Of a stretch of DNA of 64,000 nucleotides, positions 1 through 8,223 are shown piece after piece. Every line of letters begins with the position of its first letter. Position 1 is the stretch's first letter. Below the pieces are notes generated by a model. It was not told the origin of the DNA and made no database searches. It saw only the letters and a list, made by a program, of their open reading frames with translations. Location of the stretch: NCBI GenBank assembly GCA_963824095.1, contig CAWGNS010000008.1, forward strand, positions 1,364,001 to 1,428,000. The letters run 5' to 3'. The DNA is from JBBDWJ01 sp963824095. GTDB lineage: Bacteria; Acidobacteriota; Terriglobia; Bryobacterales; UBA6623. The position numbers and the translations under genes were made by a program.

Positions 1-38
1 AAGGAACACGGACACACCGGGCGCAGCTTGCGGCTCGG

Positions 39-1367
39 CTACGTGAACTTGTATTCGCCGGGCACGGGCAGCGGCGGAATGTTTACCTCGTCTTCGAGCG
101 ACATGTTCGCGGGATCTTTGGGCATCAGGTCGAGCTTGGAGTTCATGATCATGTCCCAGGTGACCTCGATGCCTGAATAGGCCGACTCGCGCGCCATGAT
201 GCAGGTCAACGTGCTTTCGCCGACCGCCCGGGCGCGATTCTGGTAAGGCCCCTTGCCCAGGATCGAATTGACCATGTCGATCGTCTCCTGCACATAGGGG
301 CTGATCTCGGCCTTGGTCCCCAGATCGCGGCAATCGGTCTTGCCCTTGGTTCCCACCACCAGTTCGTTCACGCGGTTGACGCCGGTCGGATACTGCCGGC
401 AATGGCTGGTCATGCGAACGCCGCTGGGGTAGACAAAATCCGCGAACACGTGGTCGTAGATGTTGCCATAGATGCGCTCGCGAGGGCGCCAGGCCGCCCC
501 GCCGGAGGCGAGCACGCTCACCGGGTGCGTCCCCATCACCCAATTGATGACGTCGATGTTGTGCAGGTGCTGCTCCACGATCTGGTCGCCGCAGATCCAG
601 ACATAGGAATACCAGGCGCGGTGCTGCCACTCGAGGCCCTTCTTCCCGGTGTATTCCTTGCCCTTGATCACCGGGCCGCCGACCCAGTTGGCATACGTCG
701 CGACGACTTCGCCGATGTCGCCGTCCTGGATCCGTTTCACCGATTCGACGTATTCTTTTTGCGAGCGCCGTTGCGCGCCGATCATGACGGTCAGCTTGAG
801 CTCTTCCGATTTTTTCGCGGCTGCGAAAATGCGGCGTAAGCCGGTTGGATCGGTGCCCAGCGGCTTTTCCGCGAAGATGTGCTTCTTGGCGTTGACGGCG
901 GCCTCGAAGTGGACCGGCCGCCAGCCGGGAGGGGTGTGCAGCGTCACGATATCGATGTCGGTCGCCAGCATCTTTTTGTAAGCGTCGAAACCGGTAAAGC
1001 GATGGTCGGGATCGACTTTGATGCGGTCCTGGATGCCGGGGAACTCCCCCGCGTCCCGCAGGCGGCGCAGCGATCCTTCCAGTTGGTTCTCGAACAGGTC
1101 GGCCATGGCAACCAGCTCGACGTTGGGATTGCCGGAGAGCATTTCGTGGATGCCATGGGTGCCGCGTCCGCCGCAGCCGATGATGCCGACCTTGAGCTTT
1201 TCGTTGCCGGCGCCGCGGACGAGTTCGGGTCGAATGATCTGAAAACCCGCGACGGCGGCGCCCGCCGCCGTGGATCCAGAAAGAAAAGACCGCCGCGAAA
1301 GCGTACGGGCCTTGTTCGTGGGATTCGTTTTGCTACTCGATTCTTCTATCTCCTGGTTGTTTTTCAT
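39..1367 (-). CDS. Tat-exported Gfo/Idh/MocA family oxidoreductase
   Basis: Predicted NAD(P)-dependent oxidoreductase (442 aa) acting on a sugar or cyclitol, probably in the periplasm. A twin-arginine signal (SRRSFL, Arg25-Arg26, followed by an Ala/Gly-rich hydrophobic stretch to about residue 45) precedes the dinucleotide-binding motif GIIGCGGRG (61-69). The family's EKP signature with the active-site lysine is at 167-169. AAGGAG lies 8 bases upstream of the ATG, which supports this start. It is the first of four Gfo/Idh/MocA proteins within 11 kb. Exported members of the family normally carry a tightly bound cofactor through the Tat pore; that is family knowledge. The substrate cannot be told from the sequence. 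Confidence 0.88.
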   Translation of the reverse strand: MKNNQEIEESSSKTNPTNKARTLSRRSFLSGSTAAGAAVAGFQIIRPELVRGAGNEKLKVGIIGCGGRGTHGIHEMLSGNPNVELVAMADLFENQLEGSLRRLRDAGEFPGIQDRIKVDPDHRFTGFDAYKKMLATDIDIVTLHTPPGWRPVHFEAAVNAKKHIFAEKPLGTDPTGLRRIFAAAKKSEELKLTVMIGAQRRSQKEYVESVKRIQDGDIGEVVATYANWVGGPVIKGKEYTGKKGLEWQHRAWYSYVWICGDQIVEQHLHNIDVINWVMGTHPVSVLASGGAAWRPRERIYGNIYDHVFADFVYPSGVRMTSHCRQYPTGVNRVNELVVGTKGKTDCRDLGTKAEISPYVQETIDMVNSILGKGPYQNRARAVGESTLTCIMARESAYSGIEVTWDMIMNSKLDLMPKDPANMSLEDEVNIPPLPVPGEYKFT

Positions 1368-1651
1368 AGGAAGGACTCCTTTGGCGACTCCATTGTAGCC
1401 TCGCGGCCGAGGGGATGCGAGTTGGCGTCATGGCTGGAGGACAGCAGAAAGCGCGCGGAATCCAACGGCGGGAGGGAGTCGCTGTGAGCGCTGCGTGATC
1501 GGCGTTGGAGCCGTTGGCGAAACGGCGCTGACGGGGCAGGCTTGCTGGACGGAACGGGCTTGCCCGGCGGGGACGCGTTTGGACTGCGGCTAGTGGGAGG
1601 GCAAGCAGGAGCCCTGCCCCGCTGGCCCTGGGGCCCTACTGCCGCTCTGGC

Positions 1652-2536
1652 TTAGTCGCCTGCGACCGGCTCTTGTTTGGCGTGTTCGACGTACTGGCGC
1701 GTAAGTTCGGCGAGCGCCGCGCGCAGTTTTTCCATCACCGGCCAGGCCGAGGCTTTGCCGGCGGAAAGGCTGCGATCGAGAATCCGGTCCACGGGTAGCA
1801 GGTCGCGCGTTGTCGAAGTGATAAACACTTCCTCGGCCGAGTAGAGGTCTTCGAGCGTGAGCACGCCTTCCTCTACTGGAGCGTCCGGCAGGTCGATCTC
1901 TTCGAGCATGACGGCGCGGGTGACGCCGGGCAGGGGGCCCGACTCGAGCGGCGGTGTGCGGGTGACCCCGTTGCGGACCGCAAAAATATTGGCCGAAGTG
2001 CACTCGGCGACCTCGCCGCGCTCGTTGAGCAGGATCACCTCGTCGTAGCCGCGCTGCTTGGCCGTTTCCGCCATCGTCAGATTGTGGGCCCACGACAGCG
2101 TCTTGGTTCCGGCGAAGGCAGATGCCGCATGGCGGCCCTGCTCGACTACCCCGAGCGCCACGGACTCATGCCAGCCGGCCAGCTCGTTGCTAAAAGCGAT
2201 CAGGTCGGACGAGTTCCCCGAACCCGGCCCTTCCCAAAAGCCGCCTTCGCTGCGAACCACGCAGACGCGCATTGTGCAGTTGGGCGCCTGGTTGGCTTCG
2301 ACCAGTCGCATCAGGTTGCGGCGCACGTCGTCGCGATCGAGCGCAAGCTCGACATGAATCAACCGGGCATCGCGTTTCATACGCGCCCAGTGGCGCTCGA
2401 ACGCAAACGGAATGCCGTCGCAAATTTTCAGCGTGGTGAACACGCCCCAACCAGCCAGCAGCCCCAGTTGGCCCGGAAGCAGGATCTTTTCGTCGCTGCG
2501 GCAGATTTCGTCGTTGTAGAGGACGTACGGGTGCAT
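1652..2536 (-). CDS. Class IV aminotransferase (BCAT / aminodeoxychorismate lyase family)
   Basis: PLP enzyme of fold type IV (294 aa): a branched-chain or D-amino-acid aminotransferase, or 4-amino-4-deoxychorismate lyase. The frame stays open upstream, but the family N-terminus MHPYVLYNDE begins at the chosen ATG and the extension has no family character. Seen motifs: the PLP lysine in GTKTLSWAHNL, the downstream glycine/glutamate signature NERGEVAECTSANIF, and the ESGPLPGVTR phosphate-binding turn. The start lies back to back with the oxidoreductase gene on the other strand (177 bases apart), so the two probably share a divergent promoter region. There are no folate or leucine genes nearby to decide between lyase and transaminase activity, so the substrate is left open. 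Confidence 0.85.
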   Translation of the reverse strand: MHPYVLYNDEICRSDEKILLPGQLGLLAGWGVFTTLKICDGIPFAFERHWARMKRDARLIHVELALDRDDVRRNLMRLVEANQAPNCTMRVCVVRSEGGFWEGPGSGNSSDLIAFSNELAGWHESVALGVVEQGRHAASAFAGTKTLSWAHNLTMAETAKQRGYDEVILLNERGEVAECTSANIFAVRNGVTRTPPLESGPLPGVTRAVMLEEIDLPDAPVEEGVLTLEDLYSAEEVFITSTTRDLLPVDRILDRSLSAGKASAWPVMEKLRAALAELTRQYVEHAKQEPVAGD

Positions 2537-2713
2537 CTGAGTCCCATTATCCCGCAGGCGGCTCGTCCGCGGGGCCGGCAGCGCGGCACGACGAATCGCT
2601 GGGCGGAGCTGCACGGCGCTGCGCGCTTGACGTGGCCGGGCCGGCGTTTGTAGGATGCGTGCTCGGCGGGCTCGGTATCGCGCGAGTCGATTTTCGGGAA
2701 AGGGAATCTCGGT

Positions 2714-3880
2714 ATGTCCAAAGAACTTCGCATCGGCATGATCGGGTACGGCTTCATGGGCCGCACCCATTCGAACGCCTATAAGCGGCTGAACGATTTC
2801 TTCCCGGTGGAGCACCGCCCGGTGCTGAAGGCCGTGTGCGCCCGCAAGAAGGACAAGGCGCAGGCGTTCGCCGACGTCTGGGGCTACGAGCGCGTCGAGA
2901 CCGACTGGAAGAAGCTGGTCAGCGCGAAGGATATCGACCTGATCGACATCGGCGCGCCCAACAATATGCATCGCGACATCGCCATCGCCGCGGCCAAGAA
3001 CGGCAAGATGGTGCTCTGCGAAAAGCCATTGGCGATGAACGTCAAGGAAGCCGAGGAGATGACCAAGGCCGTCGAGAAGGCGGGCGTGCCCAACATGGTC
3101 TGGTTCAACTACCGCCGCGTACCGTCAGTCGCGCTCGCGCGCCAACTCGTCGACGAAGGCCGCATCGGCCGCTGTTTCCACTATCGCGCGACGTATCTGC
3201 AGGACTGGACGATCGCCGAAGACGTTCCACAAGGCGGCCCGGGACTGTGGCGGCTCGACGTCGGCGTGGCGGGATCGGGAGTGACCGGCGATCTGCTGGC
3301 GCATTCGATCGACACCGCCATGTGGCTCAACGGCCCGCTCACGCGCGTGGTGGCCCGCACCGAAACCTTCGTCAAGCAGCGTAAACATGCCGAGACGGGC
3401 AAGGTGCAGCCGGTCGGCATCGACGACGCCTGCATGTTTCTCGCGGAGTTCGCCAACGGCTCGCTGGGCACCTTCGAGTCGACACGCTACGCCCGCGGGC
3501 GCAAGAACTACAACACCTTCGAGATGAACGGCGCCGACGGCAGCGTCTATTTCGACCTCGAAGAGCCCGAGTACCTGCAGTTTTTCGAATACCAGCAGAA
3601 ACAATCCCGTAAGAAGGTGGAGAGCCACCTGACGGGCTGGCGCAAGATCCACACCACCAATTCTGAGCACCCCTACATGGACAAGTATTGGGTGCCGGGC
3701 ACCTGCATCGGCTACGAGCACACCTTTCTCAACGCGCTGGCGGATTTTGTCACCGGCATCGAGGCTGGCAAGCCCACCCAGCCCGATTTCCGCAACGCGC
3801 TCCAGACGCAGAAGGTCTGCGACGCGGTGTTGAAGTCAGCCAAGACGGGCAAGTGGGTCAACACCGGCGTGAAGCTCTAG
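2714..3880 (+). CDS. Cytoplasmic Gfo/Idh/MocA family oxidoreductase
   Basis: NAD(P)-dependent oxidoreductase (388 aa) without any export signal, so cytoplasmic, unlike its three neighbours of the same family. The Rossmann motif GMIGYGFMG is at residues 8-16 and EKP at 103-105. The C-terminal half carries the usual alpha/beta substrate domain, with a GVTGDLLAHSID-like stretch near 195 that matches the 'GGxxxDxGxH' region of sugar dehydrogenases. The start ATG follows directly on the upstream region with only a weak GGGAA ribosome site. Likely partner enzyme for a sugar released by an exported homologue; this is inference from proximity only. Confidence 0.87.
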   Translation: MSKELRIGMIGYGFMGRTHSNAYKRLNDFFPVEHRPVLKAVCARKKDKAQAFADVWGYERVETDWKKLVSAKDIDLIDIGAPNNMHRDIAIAAAKNGKMVLCEKPLAMNVKEAEEMTKAVEKAGVPNMVWFNYRRVPSVALARQLVDEGRIGRCFHYRATYLQDWTIAEDVPQGGPGLWRLDVGVAGSGVTGDLLAHSIDTAMWLNGPLTRVVARTETFVKQRKHAETGKVQPVGIDDACMFLAEFANGSLGTFESTRYARGRKNYNTFEMNGADGSVYFDLEEPEYLQFFEYQQKQSRKKVESHLTGWRKIHTTNSEHPYMDKYWVPGTCIGYEHTFLNALADFVTGIEAGKPTQPDFRNALQTQKVCDAVLKSAKTGKWVNTGVKL

Positions 3881-4036
3881 CCGCGGGGAGGCTGCTCGGG
3901 TCCGGCCCTCCGATTCAGCGCGACCATCCTGGTTCGGGCCTGTGTTAATTTGAACCCGTGGCCAGCGGAGTTCCGCCTCCCTATGCGGAACTTTCGAACG
4001 AGCTGAGCCGCGAGCAGATTTGCCAATCCGTTCCGC

Positions 4037-4041
4037 GGAGG
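4037..4041 (+). promoter_or_regulatory. Ribosome binding site deciding the start of the small anchored protein
   Basis: GGAGG six bases before the ATG at 4048. The open frame continues 30 codons upstream, but this site and the hydrophobic N-terminus that follows fix the real start. Confidence 0.7.
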
Positions 4042-4047
4042 TCTCGA

Positions 4048-4413
4048 ATGTCACGAAAGCAGACGACCCTGATGGTTGTTGTCGCTTTGTTCGCCGGCTT
4101 TTTGGGAGGGGTTGTCTCTCAGCAAGTTGGCCTTACCGTGCTGGCGCAAGCCGGACCGGCCGACAAGATCGAAGCGCAAGAGTTTCGTCTTGTCGATGCC
4201 AAAGGAAATTTGCTGGGCTTGATCAAGGCCACGCCGACAAGCATGCCCGCGGGCGACCTCGTGCCGGGGACGAAAGATCCCGGCATGGAACTCCAGGGTC
4301 TCACCGCGAACGCGGGGGGCGGCGCCATCATGCTGTTCGATAGCCAGGGGCAACCGACCTGGGCCGCACCCGGCGCAACCGGCTCCGCGGCTCGCGCACT
4401 GCCTCTCCGATAA
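4048..4413 (+). CDS. Small signal-anchored protein of unknown function
   Basis: Hypothetical protein of 121 aa. Residues 8-32 form a hydrophobic export or anchor segment (MVVVALFAGFLGGVVSQQVG), so the rest is probably periplasmic. It is followed by KIEAQEFRLVDAKGNLLGLI and, near the end, GGGAIMLFDSQGQPTWAAP. These two 'x-x-DxxGxxxxxx' strands recall the repeated 'LVDAKGKxR..L' units of small beta-rich acidobacterial proteins that I cannot name further. Start chosen from GGAGG six bases upstream. It sits alone between a forward oxidoreductase and a convergent one. No function is claimed. Confidence 0.6.
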   Translation: MSRKQTTLMVVVALFAGFLGGVVSQQVGLTVLAQAGPADKIEAQEFRLVDAKGNLLGLIKATPTSMPAGDLVPGTKDPGMELQGLTANAGGGAIMLFDSQGQPTWAAPGATGSAARALPLR

Positions 4414-4521
4414 GCGGGAAGCGCGGCGGCTCCGCGATGTTTTGAACGAGCACGCCCACCGGCGCTCTGTCGGCGCGCTGAAAGCTTGCTGAGTCTGCGG
4501 CGGAAACGATCCAGCCTGGCG

Positions 4522-6129
4522 CTATCCCAGCTCCCAACCCGGGCGATATTCGCGCACCAAGTACTTATTGGCCTCCGAGACGTTGGTAATTTTTCGCGTT
4601 GCGGGGTCGTATTCGATCGTCTCGCCGGCGCGCAACGCAACGGCAGCCAGGTTGACCGTTTCGGTTAGCTGCACCGCATTCAGGAAATTCCCCGGCGATT
4701 GGGGACCGCCCTGCACGGCGTTGATCCAGTCGGCAAGGCGATTGGGCCGCTCGCCGGTCGGCCTCTGCGGAGGGGCGTTCAAAGGCGGAGGCTGTGGACC
4801 CGGGAAGGCCTTCATTTTGCTCTCCGGGATGATGCGGCCATCGAGGATCTTCCCCTTGTCGCCGATGAAGAGCATGCCCTCGGTGCCTAGTTCCCGGCCG
4901 TCTTCGGCAAGTTCTCTCGGGCGCTGCGGCCGCATGCCGCCGTCGTACCAGAACAGGTCGATATCCGGCCAGCCCTCGTGCGCTGGCATCTTGAAGCGCA
5001 GGCTGCACCCGATGGGGAACGAAAAATCGTTCTTCACGCGCTGGCTGACTTCGTTCACGACTTCGTAGGTATGCGTCATATAGGGTTCGACGCGCACCGG
5101 CGTGCCGAGTTGGAAAGCCGAGAACACCGGCCACAGGCTGTAGTGGCCCATGTCGGCGATCGAGCCGCCGCCGAAGTCGTACCAGCCGCGGAACACAGTG
5201 TTGGTGTAGTTGGGGTGATAGGGGCGGTCGAGCGCCGGGCCCAGCCACAGGTTCCAATCAAAGCCCTCGGGGACCGGCGGCCGGTCGGTAGGCAGCTTTT
5301 GATACTGCGGCCACATCGGCCGGTTGGTCCAGTTGTGGATCTCGCGCACGGTGCCGATGGCACCGTCTTTGATCCAGCTCATGATGCGGTCCATGTCGCC
5401 GGCGCGGCCCGAGCCGTAGGCCATGAAATGCGTGGCGACCTTCGACTCGCGCGCGGCGTCGAACACCAGCTTGCCCTCGTGCAGTCGGTTGGCCAGGGGC
5501 TTGTGCATGATGGTGTGCTTGCCCATCTTCATCGCCGTGACCGCGATGGTGGCGTGGAGATGGTCCGGGGTCATGATCTTGACCGCGTCGAGATCCTTCT
5601 CCCTATCGAGCAGCTCACGGAAATCGGCATAAGCCGTCACGCCGCCGAAGTGATCGGCCGCGCGCTGCTCGGCGTAATACGTCTCGACGATTTCTTTGCC
5701 GACCTCGCGGCCTCCCGGGGCGGCCGGCGCATCGGCCCTCCAGTTGGGGTTCTTCAAGAAAGGCTGAACGACGCGCAGGATGGAACCCTTGGTGAACTCC
5801 ACGTAGTGATTGCTGTCTTTGTTCGGATCGCAGACGGCCACCACCTGGATCTCCGGGGTAGGAAGCATCTGCAACAGCTCGCGGATGCCCTGCGTGCCGA
5901 TGCCGATATAGGCCAGGGTGATTTTGTCGCTGGGAGCGACATGCGCCTGACCTCCCAGTACGTGCCTGGGCACGATGCTGAAAACGCCCGCCGCGGCCGC
6001 GCCACCCAGGAACTTGCGGCGACCGATCGACGACTGCTTTGCCTGCTCGACCTCGGGAGCCGCCTCCGGTTTGCCATCCCTTGCCGGCTTGACGCTCGCC
6101 GCGGGTTTGCCATCCATTTCCGGTTTCAC
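4522..6129 (-). CDS. Tat-exported Gfo/Idh/MocA family oxidoreductase, long form with GTG start
   Basis: Exported oxidoreductase of 535 aa, longer than typical family members (about 350-440). I place the start at a GTG because AAGGAGG lies exactly five bases upstream; the frame stays open for a further 78 codons with no family content. A charged N-terminal linker rich in KP/DGKP repeats (1-35) precedes the Tat motif GRRKFLGG (Arg37-Arg38). The dinucleotide loop reads GIGTQG (76-81). The usual EKP is HKP here (209-211), keeping lysine and proline but losing glutamate. The C-terminus ends with a YRPGWE-type tail seen in Tat-exported acidobacterial members. The gene converges on the small protein before it; the substrate is unknown. 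Confidence 0.87.
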   Translation of the reverse strand: MKPEMDGKPAASVKPARDGKPEAAPEVEQAKQSSIGRRKFLGGAAAAGVFSIVPRHVLGGQAHVAPSDKITLAYIGIGTQGIRELLQMLPTPEIQVVAVCDPNKDSNHYVEFTKGSILRVVQPFLKNPNWRADAPAAPGGREVGKEIVETYYAEQRAADHFGGVTAYADFRELLDREKDLDAVKIMTPDHLHATIAVTAMKMGKHTIMHKPLANRLHEGKLVFDAARESKVATHFMAYGSGRAGDMDRIMSWIKDGAIGTVREIHNWTNRPMWPQYQKLPTDRPPVPEGFDWNLWLGPALDRPYHPNYTNTVFRGWYDFGGGSIADMGHYSLWPVFSAFQLGTPVRVEPYMTHTYEVVNEVSQRVKNDFSFPIGCSLRFKMPAHEGWPDIDLFWYDGGMRPQRPRELAEDGRELGTEGMLFIGDKGKILDGRIIPESKMKAFPGPQPPPLNAPPQRPTGERPNRLADWINAVQGGPQSPGNFLNAVQLTETVNLAAVALRAGETIEYDPATRKITNVSEANKYLVREYRPGWELG

Positions 6130-6446
6130 CGCTTCCTCCTTTTCGGCCCGGTCTGCCCAGGAACTGCGTCCCGACAAGCCCGCAGGCCATTCCTTTGGGC
6201 ACCAATATATCAGCAAAGCAACCTGCGGCGAGTAGGAATGCGGCCGGAAAAAACCGGGCGAAGGCAGCGCTATGCCGAGGCATACGTCATGGGTTGGCGT
6301 GCCGTCGCGAAAAGGTGAGCACGGCCTGACGCCGGCGGCTCTGAGGGCCAAGGGCGCGCGCATGGCGGGTAGTGGCCCGCACTTGCGCCGATGTCGGGAT
6401 GGGAGCGGGCGAAGCTGTCCGCCGCAGAGGGAAGAAGGGAAAAGAA
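6130..6446. other. Gene-free stretch with a degenerate copy of repeat family A
   Basis: About 317 bases between the oxidoreductase start and the tRNA 3' end. It holds the oxidoreductase leader and, at 6319-6346, a single degenerate copy of the GGCTCTGAG-ending palindromic repeat described below. No further gene, terminator or leader RNA is recognisable. Confidence 0.5.
6135..6141 (-). promoter_or_regulatory. Ribosome binding site for the GTG start of the exported oxidoreductase
   Basis: AAGGAGG read on the minus strand, five bases before GTG at 6129. It outweighs an in-frame ATG four codons further on, which has no such site. Confidence 0.75.
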
Positions 6447-6523
6447 TGGTGGGCGTGGAGGGACTCGAACCCCCGGCCTGCTGGTTCGAAGCCAGACGCT
6501 CTATCCAACTGAGCTACACGCCC
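6447..6523 (-). tRNA. tRNA-Arg (anticodon TCG), CCA encoded
   Basis: A cloverleaf can be folded by eye: acceptor GGGCGTG/CACGCCC (7 perfect pairs), T8-A9, D stem GCTC/GAGC, anticodon loop CTTCGAA with anticodon TCG, T arm GGGGG-TTCGAGT-CCCTC with one G-T pair, discriminator A and an encoded CCA (6447-6449). The anticodon stem has one mismatch at its outermost pair. It decodes CGA (and possibly other CGN) codons. The 5' end overlaps the last ten bases of the nqrM-like gene on the same strand, so it is probably processed from a transcript that starts at or before apbE. Confidence 0.95.
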
Positions 6524-6780
6524 GTTCCTTCATCTTCCGTGCGTCGCGGCGCTGCTGTCAACCGCGGGAGCCGAGCGGCGGGGCGGGCGGCGGGGACGGG
6601 CGCGTCTTCGGTTTTCTTGCGGTTGGGACAGGTGGCGCAGCTTAGCGGGTCACCGTTAGGGTCGAGCACTTCGGGTCCGCCGCAGGAGCCGCGCAGGCAG
6701 CGGTTCTTGAAAACCACGCCCACGCCCATGGCGAGCATGATGAGCGCCATCAGCGCGGCGGTGATGAGAATCAACATCAT
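6514..6780 (-). CDS. nqrM: NqrM-like small membrane protein (iron/Cys cluster, DUF539 type)
   Basis: An 88-aa protein with one N-terminal membrane helix (residues 3-23) followed by a cysteine-rich segment: Cys28, Cys33 in RGSCGGP, Cys48 and Cys51 in CATCPNRKK. This helix plus GSCGG plus paired cysteines is the pattern of NqrM, the maturation factor of Na+-translocating NADH:quinone reductase that helps insert an iron centre (family knowledge). It is longer than classical NqrM because of a Pro/Arg-rich tail. Its ATG overlaps the TGA of apbE (ATGA), indicating translational coupling. Its TAG stop lies inside the tRNA-Arg gene. apbE-nqrM adjacency is also typical of nqr loci, though no nqr genes are present here. 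Confidence 0.7.
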   Translation of the reverse strand: MMLILITAALMALIMLAMGVGVVFKNRCLRGSCGGPEVLDPNGDPLSCATCPNRKKTEDAPVPAARPAARLPRLTAAPRRTEDEGTGV

Positions 6781-7865
6781 GGGGAATCCTGGGGCTTGTT
6801 CGAGGCCGCTGTACCGGCCGGCGGCTCTCCGAACAACTCCTCGAAGCGCGGCGAGGTTTTTTCGACAAAACCGTCCGCCTTGCGTATCAGAAACAGCGCC
6901 GCCAGATTCTGTTCGACGGCCAGACGATAGCCTTCCTGCTCGCCGAGCACGATCAACGCGGTGGCGAACGCGTCGGCTTCTACACAGCGCTCGGTGACCA
7001 CCGTAATCGAGGCCAGCCGGTGGCCGATGGGCTGGCCGGTGCGCGGGTCGATCTCGTGCGAAATCCGCCGGCCCCCCTCTTCATAATAGTTGCGATAGTC
7101 GCCCGAGGTCGCCATGGCGTGATTTTCGAGCGGCAGCGTGCGCTCGACGGCGCGTCCGCCATCCAGCGGCTTTTCGACGCCGATGCGCCAGGGCTGCCCT
7201 TGTGCGTTGCTGCCTTGCGCGCGCACTTCGCCGCCCACCTCGACCATGTGTTCGACGTGTCCCAGCTTGGTGAGTGTCACGGAAACCTGGTCGACGGCGT
7301 ATCCCTTGGCCAGCGCGGAGAGGTCGCAATAGACGTCGGGGCGGATCTTGCGAATGGCCGGCTGCCCCTCTTCGAGGAAGATCTTGTCCCAGCCGACACG
7401 CGCTCTCAGGGCGTCGAGTTCGGCGGCCGAAGGTGGATGAGCGGGCTTACCCGGCGGGCCGAATCCCCAGGCGTTGACCAGCGGCCCCACGGTCACGTCG
7501 AAAGCGCCGCCGCTGAGCAAGCCGACGTGCTGCGCCACCTTGAACACCTCGAAGGTCTGCGGCGAGAGAGCAAACGGTTCCGAACTCTTCCATTGGTTGA
7601 AGCGCGATAGCTCCGACGAGGGCAGGTAGGTCGACATCAGCCCGTTGACCGCGGCCAACTGGCTTTCGATTGCCTCCTGGGCGCGCGCCCGCTGCTCGTC
7701 GCTCAGCGGCGGGCCGGCCACCTTGACGCTGAAGGTGGTTCCCATCGTCTGGCCCTGCCAGACGGTCACGTCACGTCCTTTTACGGTGGCCGCCGGCCGA
7801 CACGACCAGGTCAACAACAGGCTTGCCGCAAGCCAGGCTAAAACCAAAATGCGAGAGAGTTTCAT
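6777..7865 (-). CDS. apbE: FAD:protein FMN transferase (ApbE)
   Basis: Covalently attaches FMN to threonine residues of membrane flavoproteins such as NqrB/NqrC or RnfG in the periplasm (family knowledge). 362 aa from the ATG chosen here; an in-frame GTG four codons upstream is an alternative, and neither has a clear Shine-Dalgarno site. The N-terminus is a hydrophobic signal ending in LTWSC, a weak lipobox that would make it a lipoprotein with Cys22. Family motifs visible: DLSALAKGYAVDQV and SHEIDPRTGQP, the nucleotide- and metal-binding signature, plus an ASGDY stretch between them. It overlaps the downstream nqrM-like gene by four bases, so the two are co-translated. Confidence 0.92.
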   Translation of the reverse strand: MKLSRILVLAWLAASLLLTWSCRPAATVKGRDVTVWQGQTMGTTFSVKVAGPPLSDEQRARAQEAIESQLAAVNGLMSTYLPSSELSRFNQWKSSEPFALSPQTFEVFKVAQHVGLLSGGAFDVTVGPLVNAWGFGPPGKPAHPPSAAELDALRARVGWDKIFLEEGQPAIRKIRPDVYCDLSALAKGYAVDQVSVTLTKLGHVEHMVEVGGEVRAQGSNAQGQPWRIGVEKPLDGGRAVERTLPLENHAMATSGDYRNYYEEGGRRISHEIDPRTGQPIGHRLASITVVTERCVEADAFATALIVLGEQEGYRLAVEQNLAALFLIRKADGFVEKTSPRFEELFGEPPAGTAASNKPQDSP

Positions 7866-7982
7866 CGAGCTTCGCACGAGTGGGCGAACCCAACCCAGAC
7901 GGCCGCTCCAAACGCAGACCGGGCACCGTCATTGCCGATGAATTCATGTTCGCACGTTGCCGCGCGGGCCTCGCAGCAGGGG

Positions 7983-8143
7983 CCCGTTGCGCAGGGCTGG
8001 GCGTATTTCCCAGGCCTGCGGCATTTTGCCGACGCAGGCCTCGAAACCAAGGGCGGTCCGTATGGTCGGCCCCTCCGGAAACGGCAAGGTGGCTGAGTGG
8101 CCGCGGCTACGGCCGCAGGTCTCTGCGAGCCCTGCGCTACGGG
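7983..8143. repeat. Inverted pair of repeat family B
   Basis: Two arms in opposite orientation, 7983-8022 and 8111-8143. The right arm reads GGCCGCAGGTCTCTGCGAGC and continues with a palindromic partner CCTGCGCTACGGG. The left arm is a diverged reverse complement. It occupies most of the 350-base gap between the divergent apbE and cysteine-desulfurase-like genes. A second inverted pair lies at 20176-20315 and single copies at 54009-54045 and 61563-61601. Confidence 0.7.
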
Positions 8144-8223
8144 CACCCTGGGGTTTAGCCTGGTCTTGGTAAAATAACCTGTGCCCCCTCAGATTCGCCC
8201 CCCAGACAGTTCTGACGACCGGC

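Noticed and set aside
4978..6318. 446-aa forward ORF opposite the third oxidoreductase
   Set aside because: Shadow frame; the reverse strand has the Tat motif and Rossmann fold.
6391..6645. Forward ORF translating to a VEGLEPPACW-type protein over the tRNA
   Set aside because: This is the well-known false protein made by translating the complementary strand of a tRNA gene; no ribosome site or family.
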